A DNA stretch of 36,713 bases from a virus, in IMG/VR virus record IMGVR_UViG_3300029258_002312, positions 1 through 36,713 of that record; one strand, 5' to 3'. The position numbers and the translations under genes are program-made. The notes below the pieces were generated by a model that saw only the letters and a list, made by a program, of their open reading frames with translations, made no database searches and was not told the origin of the DNA. Shown piece by piece: positions 24,533 to 31,299 of the stretch (positions within the stretch are counted from its first letter, which is position 1; each line of letters opens with the position of its first letter).

Positions 24533-25663
24533 ATGTTATCGGAAGAGAATATAAATTTTTTGGATTACTTTAGTACGCTGGAGGATCATCGGATAGATAG
24601 AAAGAAACTATATCCGATGGAAGAAATACTGTTATTAACGTTATGTGGGGTAATTTGTGGTTGCGAAGGTTGGGCTGATTTGGAGGAATTTGGAAAACAG
24701 AAATTGAAATTTTTAAGGAGGTATCGTCCATTTGAGTACGGTACGCCTAGCGATGACACATTAAGACGTTTTTTTCGATCATTAGATCCAGAAGGATTTA
24801 AAAGATGTTTTATAGAATGGGTGAAAAACCTGCAAAAAACTAGACCAGATATTGTTTCCATAGATGGAAAAAGATTAAGAAGAAGTTACGATAAAGCTAA
24901 TGACAAACCAGCTATACATATGGTAAGTGCTTTTGTCAGCAACGCAAGATTAGTGCTAGGACAAGAGAAGGTAACTGATAAATCGAATGAAATTACTGCC
25001 ATTCCTAAGTTGCTTGATTTACTTGATATATCTGGAGCTATTGTAACCATTGATGCAATGGGCTGCCAAACAAAAATAGCGAAAAAGATAACGGACAAAG
25101 AATGTGACTATGTTTTTGGGTTAAAAGGTAACCAAGGAGCATTGCGTGAAGACGTTGAGTTGTTTTTTCAGACGCACAAACAAAGTGGATTTAAAAAACT
25201 GGCACATGATTATTGCTGTGATATTGATAAAGGGCATGGTCGCTTTGAAAGTAGAAGTTGCAGGATCACCGAAGATATTGCTTGGCTAGATTCACTAGAT
25301 AAATGGGCAGGATTACGCAGTATCATTATGATTGAAAGTGTAAGAGAGCTAGGCGATTTAGTGGAATCGGAAACTCGATATTATATTTCCAGTTTACCCG
25401 CAAATGCTGTTGCTGCAGCACAGGCTATCAGGAGCCATTGGGGTGTGGAGAATTGTTTGCATTGGGTGTTAGACGTAACTTTTAGAGAAGATGATAATCG
25501 CATCAGAAACGGTAATGCCCCAGAAAATATGGCAATTATGCGTCATGCCGTAATAAATATGCTACAGCCTCATCGCTCAAAAAAAATGACTATGAAACGT
25601 TTAAGAAAGATGGCTGGATGGGATGATAACGTGCTTGAGCGCATATTACTTACTAAATTTTAA
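24533..25663 (+). CDS. ISAs1-family DDE transposase
   Basis: 376 aa, full length for the family. The N-terminal ISAs1 domain (FSTLEDHR, LLTLCGVICGCEGWADL, GTPSDDTLRRFFRSLDP) is followed by the DDE core: first Asp in VSIDGKRLR, second in VTIDAMGCQ, and the Glu in HWGVENCLHWVLDV followed by FREDDNRIR. GGAGG lies 7 nt before the ATG. No frameshift or stop is seen, so it may be active and could also act on the MITE. Codon use resembles the phage, as expected for an AT-rich host. Confidence 0.95.
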   Translation: MLSEENINFLDYFSTLEDHRIDRKKLYPMEEILLLTLCGVICGCEGWADLEEFGKQKLKFLRRYRPFEYGTPSDDTLRRFFRSLDPEGFKRCFIEWVKNLQKTRPDIVSIDGKRLRRSYDKANDKPAIHMVSAFVSNARLVLGQEKVTDKSNEITAIPKLLDLLDISGAIVTIDAMGCQTKIAKKITDKECDYVFGLKGNQGALREDVELFFQTHKQSGFKKLAHDYCCDIDKGHGRFESRSCRITEDIAWLDSLDKWAGLRSIIMIESVRELGDLVESETRYYISSLPANAVAAAQAIRSHWGVENCLHWVLDVTFREDDNRIRNGNAPENMAIMRHAVINMLQPHRSKKMTMKRLRKMAGWDDNVLERILLTKF

Positions 25664-25676
25664 TGAGGGAGCCCTG

Positions 25677-25682
25677 AGCGTA

Positions 25683-25686
<4 letters not shown>
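25677..25686. repeat. 10-bp target-site duplication of the IS (right copy)
   Basis: AGCGTAGTAG, identical to 24245-24254. Its last four bases are part of the 5' strand of the tRNA-like acceptor stem, so the insertion occurred at the edge of that element but left it intact. Confidence 0.88.
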
Positions 25687-25735
<49 letters not shown>

Positions 25736-25771
25736 TGAGTAAAATTTTATCAATATTAAAAAAGAGGACTA
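25736..25771 (+). repeat. Duplicated leader/RBS segment (copy 2)
   Basis: Near-identical to 24007-24043. It starts at the base directly after the tRNA-like acceptor stem and ends just before the ATG at 25778, supplying its GAGGA ribosome site. Confidence 0.8.
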
Positions 25772-25777
25772 AATATT

Positions 25778-25909
25778 ATGCAAATCATTTCGTTAGGCGA
25801 AGAGCTCGACATTTTAGACGAGTCGATAGAAAAAACTGTAGAAGACTTTAATGAAGACTTTAATTTTGAACTGGAAAGCGAAATTTACGATGAAAATTTT
25901 AACTGGTAA
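25778..25909 (+). CDS. Acidic microprotein, 43 aa
   Basis: Reads MQIISLGEELDILDESIEKT and continues highly acidic (VEDFNEDFNFELESE) to FNW. About a third of residues are Asp or Glu. The GAGGA ribosome site is the duplicated leader copy. It is followed 11 bp later by the first ankyrin gene, so the two are probably co-transcribed. Function unknown; a DNA-mimic or inhibitor role is possible but unproven. Confidence 0.55.
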   Translation: MQIISLGEELDILDESIEKTVEDFNEDFNFELESEIYDENFNW

Positions 25910-25920
25910 GTAAAAAAAAT

Positions 25921-26502
25921 ATGGAAAAAAGAGAAAAAGATGTACAAATTAATTCTGCGTTGTGCAGCGGAGCTAAAAGCGGACAACTGAAATATTTAAA
26001 ATTTCTGCTAGCACGTGGCGCAGATGTTCACAAATACAATGATTACGCTTTGCGCATTGCTGCGCAAAACGGACACTCCGATGTTGTCAAGATTTTATTA
26101 GAGCATGGAGCGGATGTGCACGCAAAAGATGATGCCGCTCTGCGGTGGTCAGCTGAGACAGGGAACACGCGTGTTGTCAAGCTTTTATTAGAGCACGGCG
26201 CAGATGTGCATGCAAAAGATTATTCCGCTTTGCGATTTGCTGCGGACTCTGGACATCTGGAAGTGGTCAAGATTTTATTAGAGCATGGAGCAGATGTTCA
26301 TGCAGATAATGATTACGCTTTGCGATGGGCAATTAGGAATGGGAACGCAAAAGTGGCTATGCTTCTTATTGAGCACGGGGCAGATATAAACGCACGGGGT
26401 GCAGAGTCGCGGAAGCATAAAAGAATCATGCCAAACATTTTTACACGTCAAGAAAACTGGGCAGATGCTTATGAATATGCTGAGTGGATAAAAGATAGAT
26501 AA
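25921..26502 (+). CDS. Ankyrin-repeat protein 1 (193 aa)
   Basis: Five ankyrin repeats of a 30-residue form, from about residue 12 to 160: the pattern ALR-x-AA-x-NGH-xx-VVK-IL-LEHGADVHAKD recurs. The 30-residue repeat, shorter than the canonical 33, with the HGADVHA turn, is the form common in giant viruses and intracellular bacteria. The C-terminal 30 residues (IMPNIFTRQENWADAYEYAEW) are not ankyrin. No signal peptide is present. Ankyrin proteins bind other proteins; in phages of eukaryote-associated bacteria they are thought to act on the eukaryotic host. It may equally act on bacterial targets. Confidence 0.85.
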   Translation: MEKREKDVQINSALCSGAKSGQLKYLKFLLARGADVHKYNDYALRIAAQNGHSDVVKILLEHGADVHAKDDAALRWSAETGNTRVVKLLLEHGADVHAKDYSALRFAADSGHLEVVKILLEHGADVHADNDYALRWAIRNGNAKVAMLLIEHGADINARGAESRKHKRIMPNIFTRQENWADAYEYAEWIKDR

Positions 26503-26532
26503 GAACGGGAACAGTAATCTACGCACACTTCT

Positions 26533-26976
26533 TTACAAAGAAAATTGCTTTCTTGCCAACTTAGAAAAACGTGTTAACACAGAGTTTCTATATATCTCAA
26601 GAGTACCATTTTGCATAGCTCTATAATATTCAGCATATGCTAAATCAACTGCTTTAACTGCTTCAGCTCCATAATTTTTAGCGATAAAAGTTTGATACAC
26701 ATGCTTAGATATAAAATCACTTTTAAAAACAGACACTTGGGCTGGAGCTTGCCGTGAGATTATATCTTTACATCGCTCTACAAAATCAGCAAGTGTCGGC
26801 TTTCTGTGAAAAGTTTCTGCTAAAGCATCTAATGCTTCAACAATAACTTCATCTGTATATCTCAACAGCTTTCGCTGCCAGAAAACAGAAATGTTTTTTA
26901 ACTGCACATCAGAAAATTGCGGCTGCCAAATGCAACCAATTTTTGTTAGCAAATTAACTATTTTTTTGTCAATCAT
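26533..26976 (-). CDS. Replication protein, lambda P-like helicase loader candidate
   Basis: 147 aa. The block FWQRKLLRYTDEVIVEALDAL then AETFHRKPTLADFVERC has the 'Y-x-x-E-x-x-x-x-AL ... PTLADF' pattern of phage proteins that recruit the host replicative helicase. It lies directly downstream of the O-like initiator on the same strand, the lambda O-P order. GAGGG precedes the ATG. No helicase or polymerase gene is seen in the genome, so host machinery must be recruited, which fits. Family membership is judged by pattern only. Confidence 0.62.
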   Translation of the reverse strand: MIDKKIVNLLTKIGCIWQPQFSDVQLKNISVFWQRKLLRYTDEVIVEALDALAETFHRKPTLADFVERCKDIISRQAPAQVSVFKSDFISKHVYQTFIAKNYGAEAVKAVDLAYAEYYRAMQNGTLEIYRNSVLTRFSKLARKQFSL

Positions 26977-26984
26977 TTTTTGCC

Positions 26985-27053
26985 CTCATCATTCCTAACA
27001 TCCTCATTTCATTCCTAATCTCATCTTTAACTCATCATTCCTAATATCCTCAT
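26985..27053. repeat. 23-bp direct repeat spanning the initiator gene end
   Basis: 26985-27007 and 27031-27053 are identical at 22 of 23 bases (plus strand CTCATCATTCCTAA then YATCCTCAT). One copy carries the ribosome site of the loader gene, the other encodes the last residues of the initiator. This is another duplicated gene junction. Confidence 0.7.
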
Positions 27054-27810
27054 TCAGTCTTGCCACTGTAGCCTCCAAATCTTCGTACCACGCGACTTTC
27101 TTACCCTTACCTGTATGAAACCCTATAAATTTCTCAACGTGCGCTGAGTCCCTCAATATGAGGCTTATATCGTCATATACAGTTTTGTTCTCATTTTGCC
27201 CCATGTGCCACGCAGACTTTTTACAGCCGGATATAGCATTTTTTAGCTCATCTGTTGTATAGCCCGCTTTCAGTGCGCGCCTGATTAGATTTGCTCTTTT
27301 TTTATCCAGTTTTGCTTTTTTGTGGTCTAATTCTCTGCGCCAGTAGTCGAAAATTTCCTTTATACTTTTCGCACACTTCACATCAGGGTTATTCTCTTTA
27401 TTTGATTCTCTTAAATGATTCTCTTCATTATATGTATGAAGTGCAGTATTCTTCACTTCCTGAAGTGCAGTATTCTTCACCCTTGAAGTGCAGTATTCTT
27501 CACTTCCTGATGTGAACCACTTGTGCTTTATAAACTCATAAGCGTTTGATTTTCCTAGGCCGTTCTGCTTGCTGATGATCAATTTGTGTTTTTCGAGTTG
27601 TTTAATATATGTGCAAACCTGCCTACGAGACACGCCCAAGTCTTTTGCGACCGTTTCAAGCAGAGGATAAGACTCACCGCTCTTGCCCGCATATTGAGCT
27701 AGTTTTGCGAAACAAAGCTTTGCCCCCTGACTAATCTCTCTTCGGCACAGTAGCCAATTAGGAACGAATGCCCCAACGAAAAGTTTATAAGGATTATAAG
27801 TATTTTTCAT
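27004..27810 (-). CDS. Replication initiator, lambda O-like winged-helix protein
   Basis: 268 aa. The N-terminal part (residues about 15-90) is a winged helix: LSRREISQGAKLCFAKLAQYAG-type start, then SYPLLETVAKDLGVSRRQVCTYIKQLEKHKLI, as in phage O-type initiators. A polar linker encodes VKNTAL repeats because the DNA there carries three iterons. The C-terminal domain (IFDYWRRELDHKKAKLD, RRALKAGYTTDELKNAI, YDDISLIL) is a phage replication domain often paired with that N-terminus. It binds the origin inside its own gene and passes DnaB via the loader encoded next. Confidence 0.8.
   Translation of the reverse strand: MKNTYNPYKLFVGAFVPNWLLCRREISQGAKLCFAKLAQYAGKSGESYPLLETVAKDLGVSRRQVCTYIKQLEKHKLIISKQNGLGKSNAYEFIKHKWFTSGSEEYCTSRVKNTALQEVKNTALHTYNEENHLRESNKENNPDVKCAKSIKEIFDYWRRELDHKKAKLDKKRANLIRRALKAGYTTDELKNAISGCKKSAWHMGQNENKTVYDDISLILRDSAHVEKFIGFHTGKGKKVAWYEDLEATVARLNEDIRNDELKMRLGMK
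27437..27503. repeat. Three 20-bp origin iterons inside the initiator gene
   Basis: TGAAGTGCAGTATTCTTCAC occurs exactly at 27437-27456, 27461-27480 and 27484-27503, spaced 24 and 23 bp. A partial copy starts near 27508. Each is an imperfect palindrome (TGAAG...CTTCA). This copies the lambda design, in which palindromic O-binding iterons lie in the middle of gene O. It is the best candidate for the lytic origin. Confidence 0.8.
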
Positions 27811-27831
27811 AATTATCTTGCCAAATAAAAA

Positions 27832-27896
27832 AGCTCATGACTGACGCGGGTGTGGTAATTGCGTGCATAAACGCTACCCTTCGCCAGTCATGAGCT
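27832..27896 (-). terminator. Long structured hairpin with U-run upstream of the initiator gene
   Basis: AGCTCATGACTG (27832-27843) and its complement (27885-27896) form a perfect 12-bp stem. Inner pairs 27845-27846/27882-27883 and 27848-27851/2776-79 of the same hundred (27876-27879) extend it. On the minus strand the stem is followed by TTTTTTATTT, the form of an intrinsic terminator. It lies in the leader between the HTH gene (28062) and the O-like gene, so replication genes would be expressed only by readthrough or antitermination. On the plus strand no T-run follows. Confidence 0.65.
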
Positions 27897-28061
27897 CTAC
27901 TTACACACTTGGGCTTACCACAGCCTTTGTAAATTTTGTCGCACCCACAGCCTAACCACAAGCATTTTGCATATGTAAGCTTTCGCTCGGTCTACAATCT
28001 GCAGCCTTTCGTACTGTGTGTGATTTCAATATACAGTATTAAACAAGTGATTTCAACAGCA
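27897..28061. other. Intergenic leader between HTH regulator and initiator
   Basis: No convincing gene. It is richer in G+C than its surroundings. On the minus strand an open frame without ATG (TTG at 27961, ending at 27794) encodes a Cys-rich stretch, CGCDKIYKGCGKPKC, followed by VSRAHDWRR, which could be a tiny zinc-binding protein. The frame also crosses the hairpin and the initiator start. I leave it as an uncertain element. Confidence 0.3.
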
Positions 28062-28274
28062 TTAATCCCATTCGTCAATTTCTCTAATCTTTTCTCGCAG
28101 GTACTTTTTGTACCCTGCTCGCAGATTCTTTAAGTCGCTTTCCATCACCTTCGCTGCTCCGCTCATTTTCTGGTAGAAATATGTCGTGTTAACATTTAAA
28201 ATTTCAGCAGCAATTTTACCATTAATCCCATTTAAGCGTACGAAATTCCTAAATTTTTTTGCGATAGTGTTCAT
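28062..28274 (-). CDS. Cro/CII-like HTH regulator
   Basis: 70 aa from the ATG at 28274; a longer frame starts upstream of the predicted transcript start. The core FRNFVRLNGINGKIAAEILNVN, then TTYFYQKMSGAAKVMESDL, is a short HTH with the recognition helix near VNTTYFYQKM. It is the first gene of the minus-strand replication operon and faces a divergent promoter, the position of cro or cII in lambdoid phages. It probably regulates the promoter pair at 28302-28382. Confidence 0.62.
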   Translation of the reverse strand: MNTIAKKFRNFVRLNGINGKIAAEILNVNTTYFYQKMSGAAKVMESDLKNLRAGYKKYLREKIREIDEWD

Positions 28275-28301
28275 ATCTTTGCTCTTTTTAATTAAAATTA
28301 T

Positions 28302-28329
28302 ATTATATACCAATATAACCAAAAGTCAA
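28302..28329 (-). promoter_or_regulatory. Leftward promoter of the HTH-replication operon
   Basis: On the minus strand TTGACT (28329-28324), 16 bp, TATAAT (28307-28302). The -10 is perfect. The start near 28295 gives a leader of about 20 nt to the HTH gene's ATG at 28274. Confidence 0.7.
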
Positions 28330-28353
28330 TTAGTTTTTAATCAAACACAATGC

Positions 28354-28382
28354 TTGACAAGTTAATTAAATTTTAGTAGTAT
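28354..28382 (+). promoter_or_regulatory. Rightward early promoter
   Basis: TTGACA (28354-28359), 17-bp spacer ending TTTTAG, TAGTAT (28377-28382). Only 24 bp separates its -35 from that of the leftward promoter, so one bound regulator could switch both, as in a lambda-type control region. A near copy lies at 28653. Confidence 0.7.
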
Positions 28383-28411
28383 AGCATTTCTTTTCAAGTG
28401 AGAACAAAGGC

Positions 28412-28642
28412 ATGTGGAAAATGAAAAATGTTGAAAAGGTTTATAACAAGCTAAAAGACATAGAAAATGTATTAACTTCTGCGATTTTATTTCATGAGAG
28501 CAAAAATAGCATTACATTTTTCGATGGCAAAAAAACACTCGAAAAAATTAATGCTCTTAAAAAAATAAGATTTGAGGTGCGCATGTTTATGCAAACAGCA
28601 GAAGAGATTATAAATAATAATAGAAACCGCAAGCTAAATTGA
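28412..28642 (+). CDS. Hypothetical helical protein, 76 aa
   Basis: Not recognised. Helical and basic, no membrane segment. The start is uncertain: ATG at 28412 or at 28421 (MKNVEKVYNK). It is the first gene behind the rightward early promoter, where lambda-type phages have a regulator or antiterminator, but no such motif is seen. Confidence 0.55.
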   Translation: MWKMKNVEKVYNKLKDIENVLTSAILFHESKNSITFFDGKKTLEKINALKKIRFEVRMFMQTAEEIINNNRNRKLN

Positions 28643-28652
28643 TTAAGTTGTC

Positions 28653-28681
28653 TTGACAAAATAACTAAAATTTGGTAGTAT
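28653..28681 (+). promoter_or_regulatory. Second rightward promoter, near copy of 28354
   Basis: TTGACA (28653-28658), 17-bp spacer, TAGTAT (28676-28681). Spacer and flanks resemble those at 28354 closely, suggesting duplication together with the ankyrin region. It would transcribe the ankyrin remnant and the second ankyrin gene. Confidence 0.68.
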
Positions 28682-28691
28682 ATAAATAAAC

Positions 28692-28763
28692 GATGATAAA
28701 GAATTGATTCGTGCATCTAAAAATGGACATAAAGAGATAGTTAAACTTTTGATTAATTATTGA
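28692..28763 (+). pseudogene. 3' remnant of an ankyrin-repeat gene
   Basis: An open frame without start codon reads DDKELIRASKNGHKEIVKLL and ends INY-stop. From 28713 to 28777 the DNA is identical over 65 bp to 29346-29410, the end of the next ankyrin gene plus its intergenic ribosome site. So an ankyrin gene lost its 5' part, or the end was copied by unequal recombination. Its only present role may be supplying the ribosome site for the gene at 28773. Confidence 0.75.
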
Positions 28764-28772
28764 GGAAATTTT

Positions 28773-29396
28773 ATGAACAAATCAAATGATTACGCTTTGC
28801 GCAGGGCTGCGGAAAATGGACATCTGGAACTAGTCAAGATTCTACTAAAACATGGCGTAGATATTCACGCAGATAATGATTATTCTTTGCGATTTGCTGC
28901 GGAATCTGGACATCTGGAGGTGGTCAAGATTTTACTCGACAATGGCGCAGATATTCACGTAGATAATGATTATTCTTTGCGATTTGCTGCGGAATTTGGA
29001 CATCTGGAGGTGGTCAAGCTTTTAATCAAACATGGCGCAAATGTTCACGCATACAATGATTACGCTTTGTGCATGGCTGCGGAAAATGGACATCTGGAGG
29101 TGGTCAAGCTTTTAATCAAACATGGCGCAGATATTCACGCAGATAATGATTATTCTTTGCGATTTGCTGCGGAATCTGGACATCTGGAGGTGGTCAAGCT
29201 TTTAATCAAACATGGCGCAAATGTGCACACAAGCTATGATTCCGCTTTGTGCATGGCTGCGGAAAATGGACATCTGGAGGTGGTCAAGCTTTTAATCAAA
29301 CATGGCGCAGATATTCACGCAAAAGATGATTCCGCTTTGCTATACGCATCTAAAAATGGACATAAAGAGATAGTTAAACTTTTGATTAATTATTGA
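28773..29396 (+). CDS. Ankyrin-repeat protein 2 (207 aa)
   Basis: Almost the whole protein is seven 30-residue ankyrin repeats (DYALRRAAENGHLELVKILL-type), with no other domain and no signal peptide. Repeats 3-6 are nearly identical at DNA level with a 60-residue (180-bp) super-period alternating SLRFAAE and ALCMAAE units, a sign of recent expansion. It shares the NDYALR...GADIHADN consensus with the first ankyrin gene at 25921. A GAGGA ribosome site precedes the ATG. It is probably a protein-binding scaffold; targets unknown. Confidence 0.85.
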   Translation: MNKSNDYALRRAAENGHLELVKILLKHGVDIHADNDYSLRFAAESGHLEVVKILLDNGADIHVDNDYSLRFAAEFGHLEVVKLLIKHGANVHAYNDYALCMAAENGHLEVVKLLIKHGADIHADNDYSLRFAAESGHLEVVKLLIKHGANVHTSYDSALCMAAENGHLEVVKLLIKHGADIHAKDDSALLYASKNGHKEIVKLLINY

Positions 29397-29405
29397 GGAA
29401 ATTTT

Positions 29406-29828
29406 ATGAATACATCAGATGAATTTCAGCCGATTAGAAAATATAATCCCATTTTTCCCTACGAATTTGTAGATTTTGCTGATGAAATTATTAAGCAGCA
29501 CTTAGCAGATGAAAAGACATACATTGACTTTGATTCTCTTGACAGAGAGGTACGGGAAGATTTGGCAATTTATCTTTTGGCAGATAAAGATTTTAAAAAA
29601 CAGGCAAGAACGGTTATAAGCGAGATAGCAGAAAACTGTTGTGAAGATATTATTTATGACGTAATAGTTAAACACTATGAATACGCAAGAGAAACAGCGT
29701 TAAATGCGTATATTGACGGCTGCAAAGGAATTATAAATGATTATTTCAGGCATAGAATGGACATAATGGCGCAAGAGGAAACAAGAAAAGAAAGAGAAGA
29801 AGCCCCAGACTTTTGGGACAATATTTAA
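29406..29828 (+). CDS. Hypothetical acidic helical protein, 140 aa
   Basis: Not recognised. Rich in Asp, Glu and Tyr, predicted all-helical (FVDFADEIIKQHLADEK, DLAIYLLADKDFKKQA, YARETALNAYIDGCKG) with a charged tail ending EEAPDFWDNI. GAGGA lies before the ATG, 9 bp after the ankyrin gene. It leads the recombination gene set, so a role in early DNA metabolism is likely by position. Confidence 0.65.
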   Translation: MNTSDEFQPIRKYNPIFPYEFVDFADEIIKQHLADEKTYIDFDSLDREVREDLAIYLLADKDFKKQARTVISEIAENCCEDIIYDVIVKHYEYARETALNAYIDGCKGIINDYFRHRMDIMAQEETRKEREEAPDFWDNI

Positions 29829-29843
29829 TAACTGGAGAACATT

Positions 29844-30866
29844 ATGAACAAAACAGAAAATTACAAAGATGAAAATCATGACAAAGAACAAAAAGAAGTG
29901 GTTAAGACTGACAAAGAAGTGGTTAAGACTGACAAAGAAGTGGTTAAGACTGACGATGAAGTAGTAACTCAACCTCAATTGTCGGTAAAATCCATAAAAG
30001 AACAGGTCAAGGCTGACGATTTGACCACAATTCAACATCAGTTGTCTGCAAAATCTATAAACGACCAGGCAATTTTAATACAGGAAGTTATGAAAATGGC
30101 TATGAAGGAAGGCTCACACTATGATGTAATTCCAGGATGTGGAAGTAAGCCTACACTGCTTAAGCCTGGGGCAGAAAAGCTTGCTCTTACGTTTCGACTT
30201 TCTCCTTCTTATGTAATTAATAAGACTAATCACGAAAACGGGCACAGAGAATATGAAGTCACAACAACAATTAAGCATATTGCATCTGGAAAGGTATATG
30301 GTGAGGGAGTAGGAAGCTGCTCTACGCTTGAGTCAAAATACAGATACAGGTACGCATCGCTTTTGTGTCCATGCTGCGAGAATGAAACAATTATCAAAGG
30401 TAAAAAAGAGTATGGGGGAGGCTGGGTTTGTTACATCAAAAAAGGTGGATGCGGTGCAAAATTTGATGAGGATGACAAGGCAATTACATCACAGAAAGTA
30501 GGAAAAGTTGAGCACTCTAATCCTGCCGACTATTATAATACTATATTAAAAATTGCTAAAAAAAGGAGCTTGGTTGATGCTATATTGACTGTTACTGCTG
30601 CAAGCGACATGTTTACGCAAGATTTAGACGATTTAGTTGCGAACGGCGTAATAAAACCAATTGCTGGAGAAATCAATCATGGTAACGGCAATTCTAATAT
30701 TGTTAGGGAAATAGCAGAAAAAGCAAAAAAAATAGTGAAAATAAAAAATGGAACAAAACTAATAAGAGAGTTGGAGTCTGAAATATTGGCTATACAAAAA
30801 TACATAGCAGATGATGACAAAAAACAATTAAGAGATATATACATTGAATTAATACATAGCAGATGA
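29844..30866 (+). CDS. Phage recombination/ssDNA-associated zinc-ribbon protein
   Basis: 340 aa. The N-terminus has KEVVKTD repeated three times from a 21-bp DNA repeat. The core contains KEGSHYDVIPGCGSKPTLLK then PGAEKLALTFRLSP, a block conserved in phage proteins encoded beside annealing proteins and junction resolvases. It is followed by a zinc ribbon (CPCCENETI ... CYIKKGGCGAKF) and KKRSLVDAILTVTAASDMF. A single-strand binding or annealing role is inferred. The C-terminus is altered by a 52-bp tandem duplication: the frame now ends IELIHSR, whereas the undisturbed sequence would read IELGQINEKQKN and overlap the next gene. Confidence 0.7.
   Translation: MNKTENYKDENHDKEQKEVVKTDKEVVKTDKEVVKTDDEVVTQPQLSVKSIKEQVKADDLTTIQHQLSAKSINDQAILIQEVMKMAMKEGSHYDVIPGCGSKPTLLKPGAEKLALTFRLSPSYVINKTNHENGHREYEVTTTIKHIASGKVYGEGVGSCSTLESKYRYRYASLLCPCCENETIIKGKKEYGGGWVCYIKKGGCGAKFDEDDKAITSQKVGKVEHSNPADYYNTILKIAKKRSLVDAILTVTAASDMFTQDLDDLVANGVIKPIAGEINHGNGNSNIVREIAEKAKKIVKIKNGTKLIRELESEILAIQKYIADDDKKQLRDIYIELIHSR
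29892..29954 (+). repeat. Three tandem 21-bp repeats in a coding region
   Basis: AAAGAAGTGGTTAAGACTGA plus C repeats exactly at 29892, 29913 and 29934. The unit is a multiple of three, so it only lengthens the KEVVKTD run of the zinc-ribbon protein. Copy number probably varies by slippage. Confidence 0.9.
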
Positions 30867-30902
30867 TGACAAAAAACAATTAAGAGATATATACATTGAA
30901 TT
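30799..30902 (+). repeat. Perfect 52-bp tandem duplication at a gene junction
   Basis: 30799-30850 and 30851-30902 are identical. 52 is not a multiple of three, so the upstream gene changes frame and stops early, while the downstream nuclease gene keeps its ATG at 30914. It removed the likely translational overlap of the two genes. Confidence 0.92.
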
Positions 30903-30913
30903 GGGACAAATCA

Positions 30914-31285
30914 ATGAAAAGCAGAAGAATTAACAGTAACTTAAAAGGCAAGCGCGGAGAGAGAGAATGGGCTAACTACTGTAAAATGCGCGAACTTAAC
31001 GTTAGCAGAACAGCGCAACACTGTGGAAAGCATGACCCAAACGCCGCAGATTGTGTGGGCTTGCCAAAAATACATCAGGAAATAAAAAGAGAAGAAAAGC
31101 TAAACATCTATAAAGCATTATGCACAGCAAAAGAAGAGGCCTATTCTCATAGCAAAAAAACAGGAAAAAATTTAATCCCAATTATTGCGCACAGAAAGAA
31201 CAATCAAAAATGGATGGTTACTATGAGCGCCGATGATTGGATTAATTTGTACAAGAATTTAAATATTAACTTTATTAACACTTAA
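30914..31285 (+). CDS. PDDEXK endonuclease / Holliday-junction resolvase-like
   Basis: 123 aa from the ATG at 30914; an upstream TTG lies inside the duplicated segment and is unlikely. The nuclease motifs are KGKRGEREWANY (helix with Glu), ADCVGLP (Asp) and HQEIKREEKL (E-x-K), the PD-(D/E)xK order. Such proteins are annotated in many phages as putative PDDEXK or Hjc-like resolvases and process recombination or branched DNA. It follows the zinc-ribbon protein gene as in other phage recombination modules. Confidence 0.82.
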   Translation: MKSRRINSNLKGKRGEREWANYCKMRELNVSRTAQHCGKHDPNAADCVGLPKIHQEIKREEKLNIYKALCTAKEEAYSHSKKTGKNLIPIIAHRKNNQKWMVTMSADDWINLYKNLNINFINT

Positions 31286-31299
31286 TCAAGAGGTAAATC

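Larger units (their letters stand above)
24255..25676 (+). mobile_element. ISAs1-family insertion sequence (with a nested MITE in its left end)
   Basis: The right end at 25676 is an inverted copy of 24442-24464 (23-bp perfect terminal repeat beginning CAGGGCTCCC). The first ten bases of that end also occur at 24255-24264, directly after the target duplication. Hence the outer boundary is 24255, and a second element split the left terminus after its tenth base. Without the nested element and its duplication the IS is 1235 bp, normal for ISAs1. The transposase is intact. The disturbed left end may have immobilised this copy. Confidence 0.88.

Noticed and set aside
27794-27961. Cys-rich 55-aa minus-strand frame (CGCDKIYKGCGKPKC)
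   Set aside because: No ATG or ribosome site, and it crosses a strong hairpin and the start of the initiator gene. It is intriguing but not supportable as a gene.
30896-30913. TTG start for the PDDEXK nuclease at 30896
   Set aside because: It lies in the duplicated 52-bp unit; the ATG at 30914 starts right at the family's conserved N-terminus.
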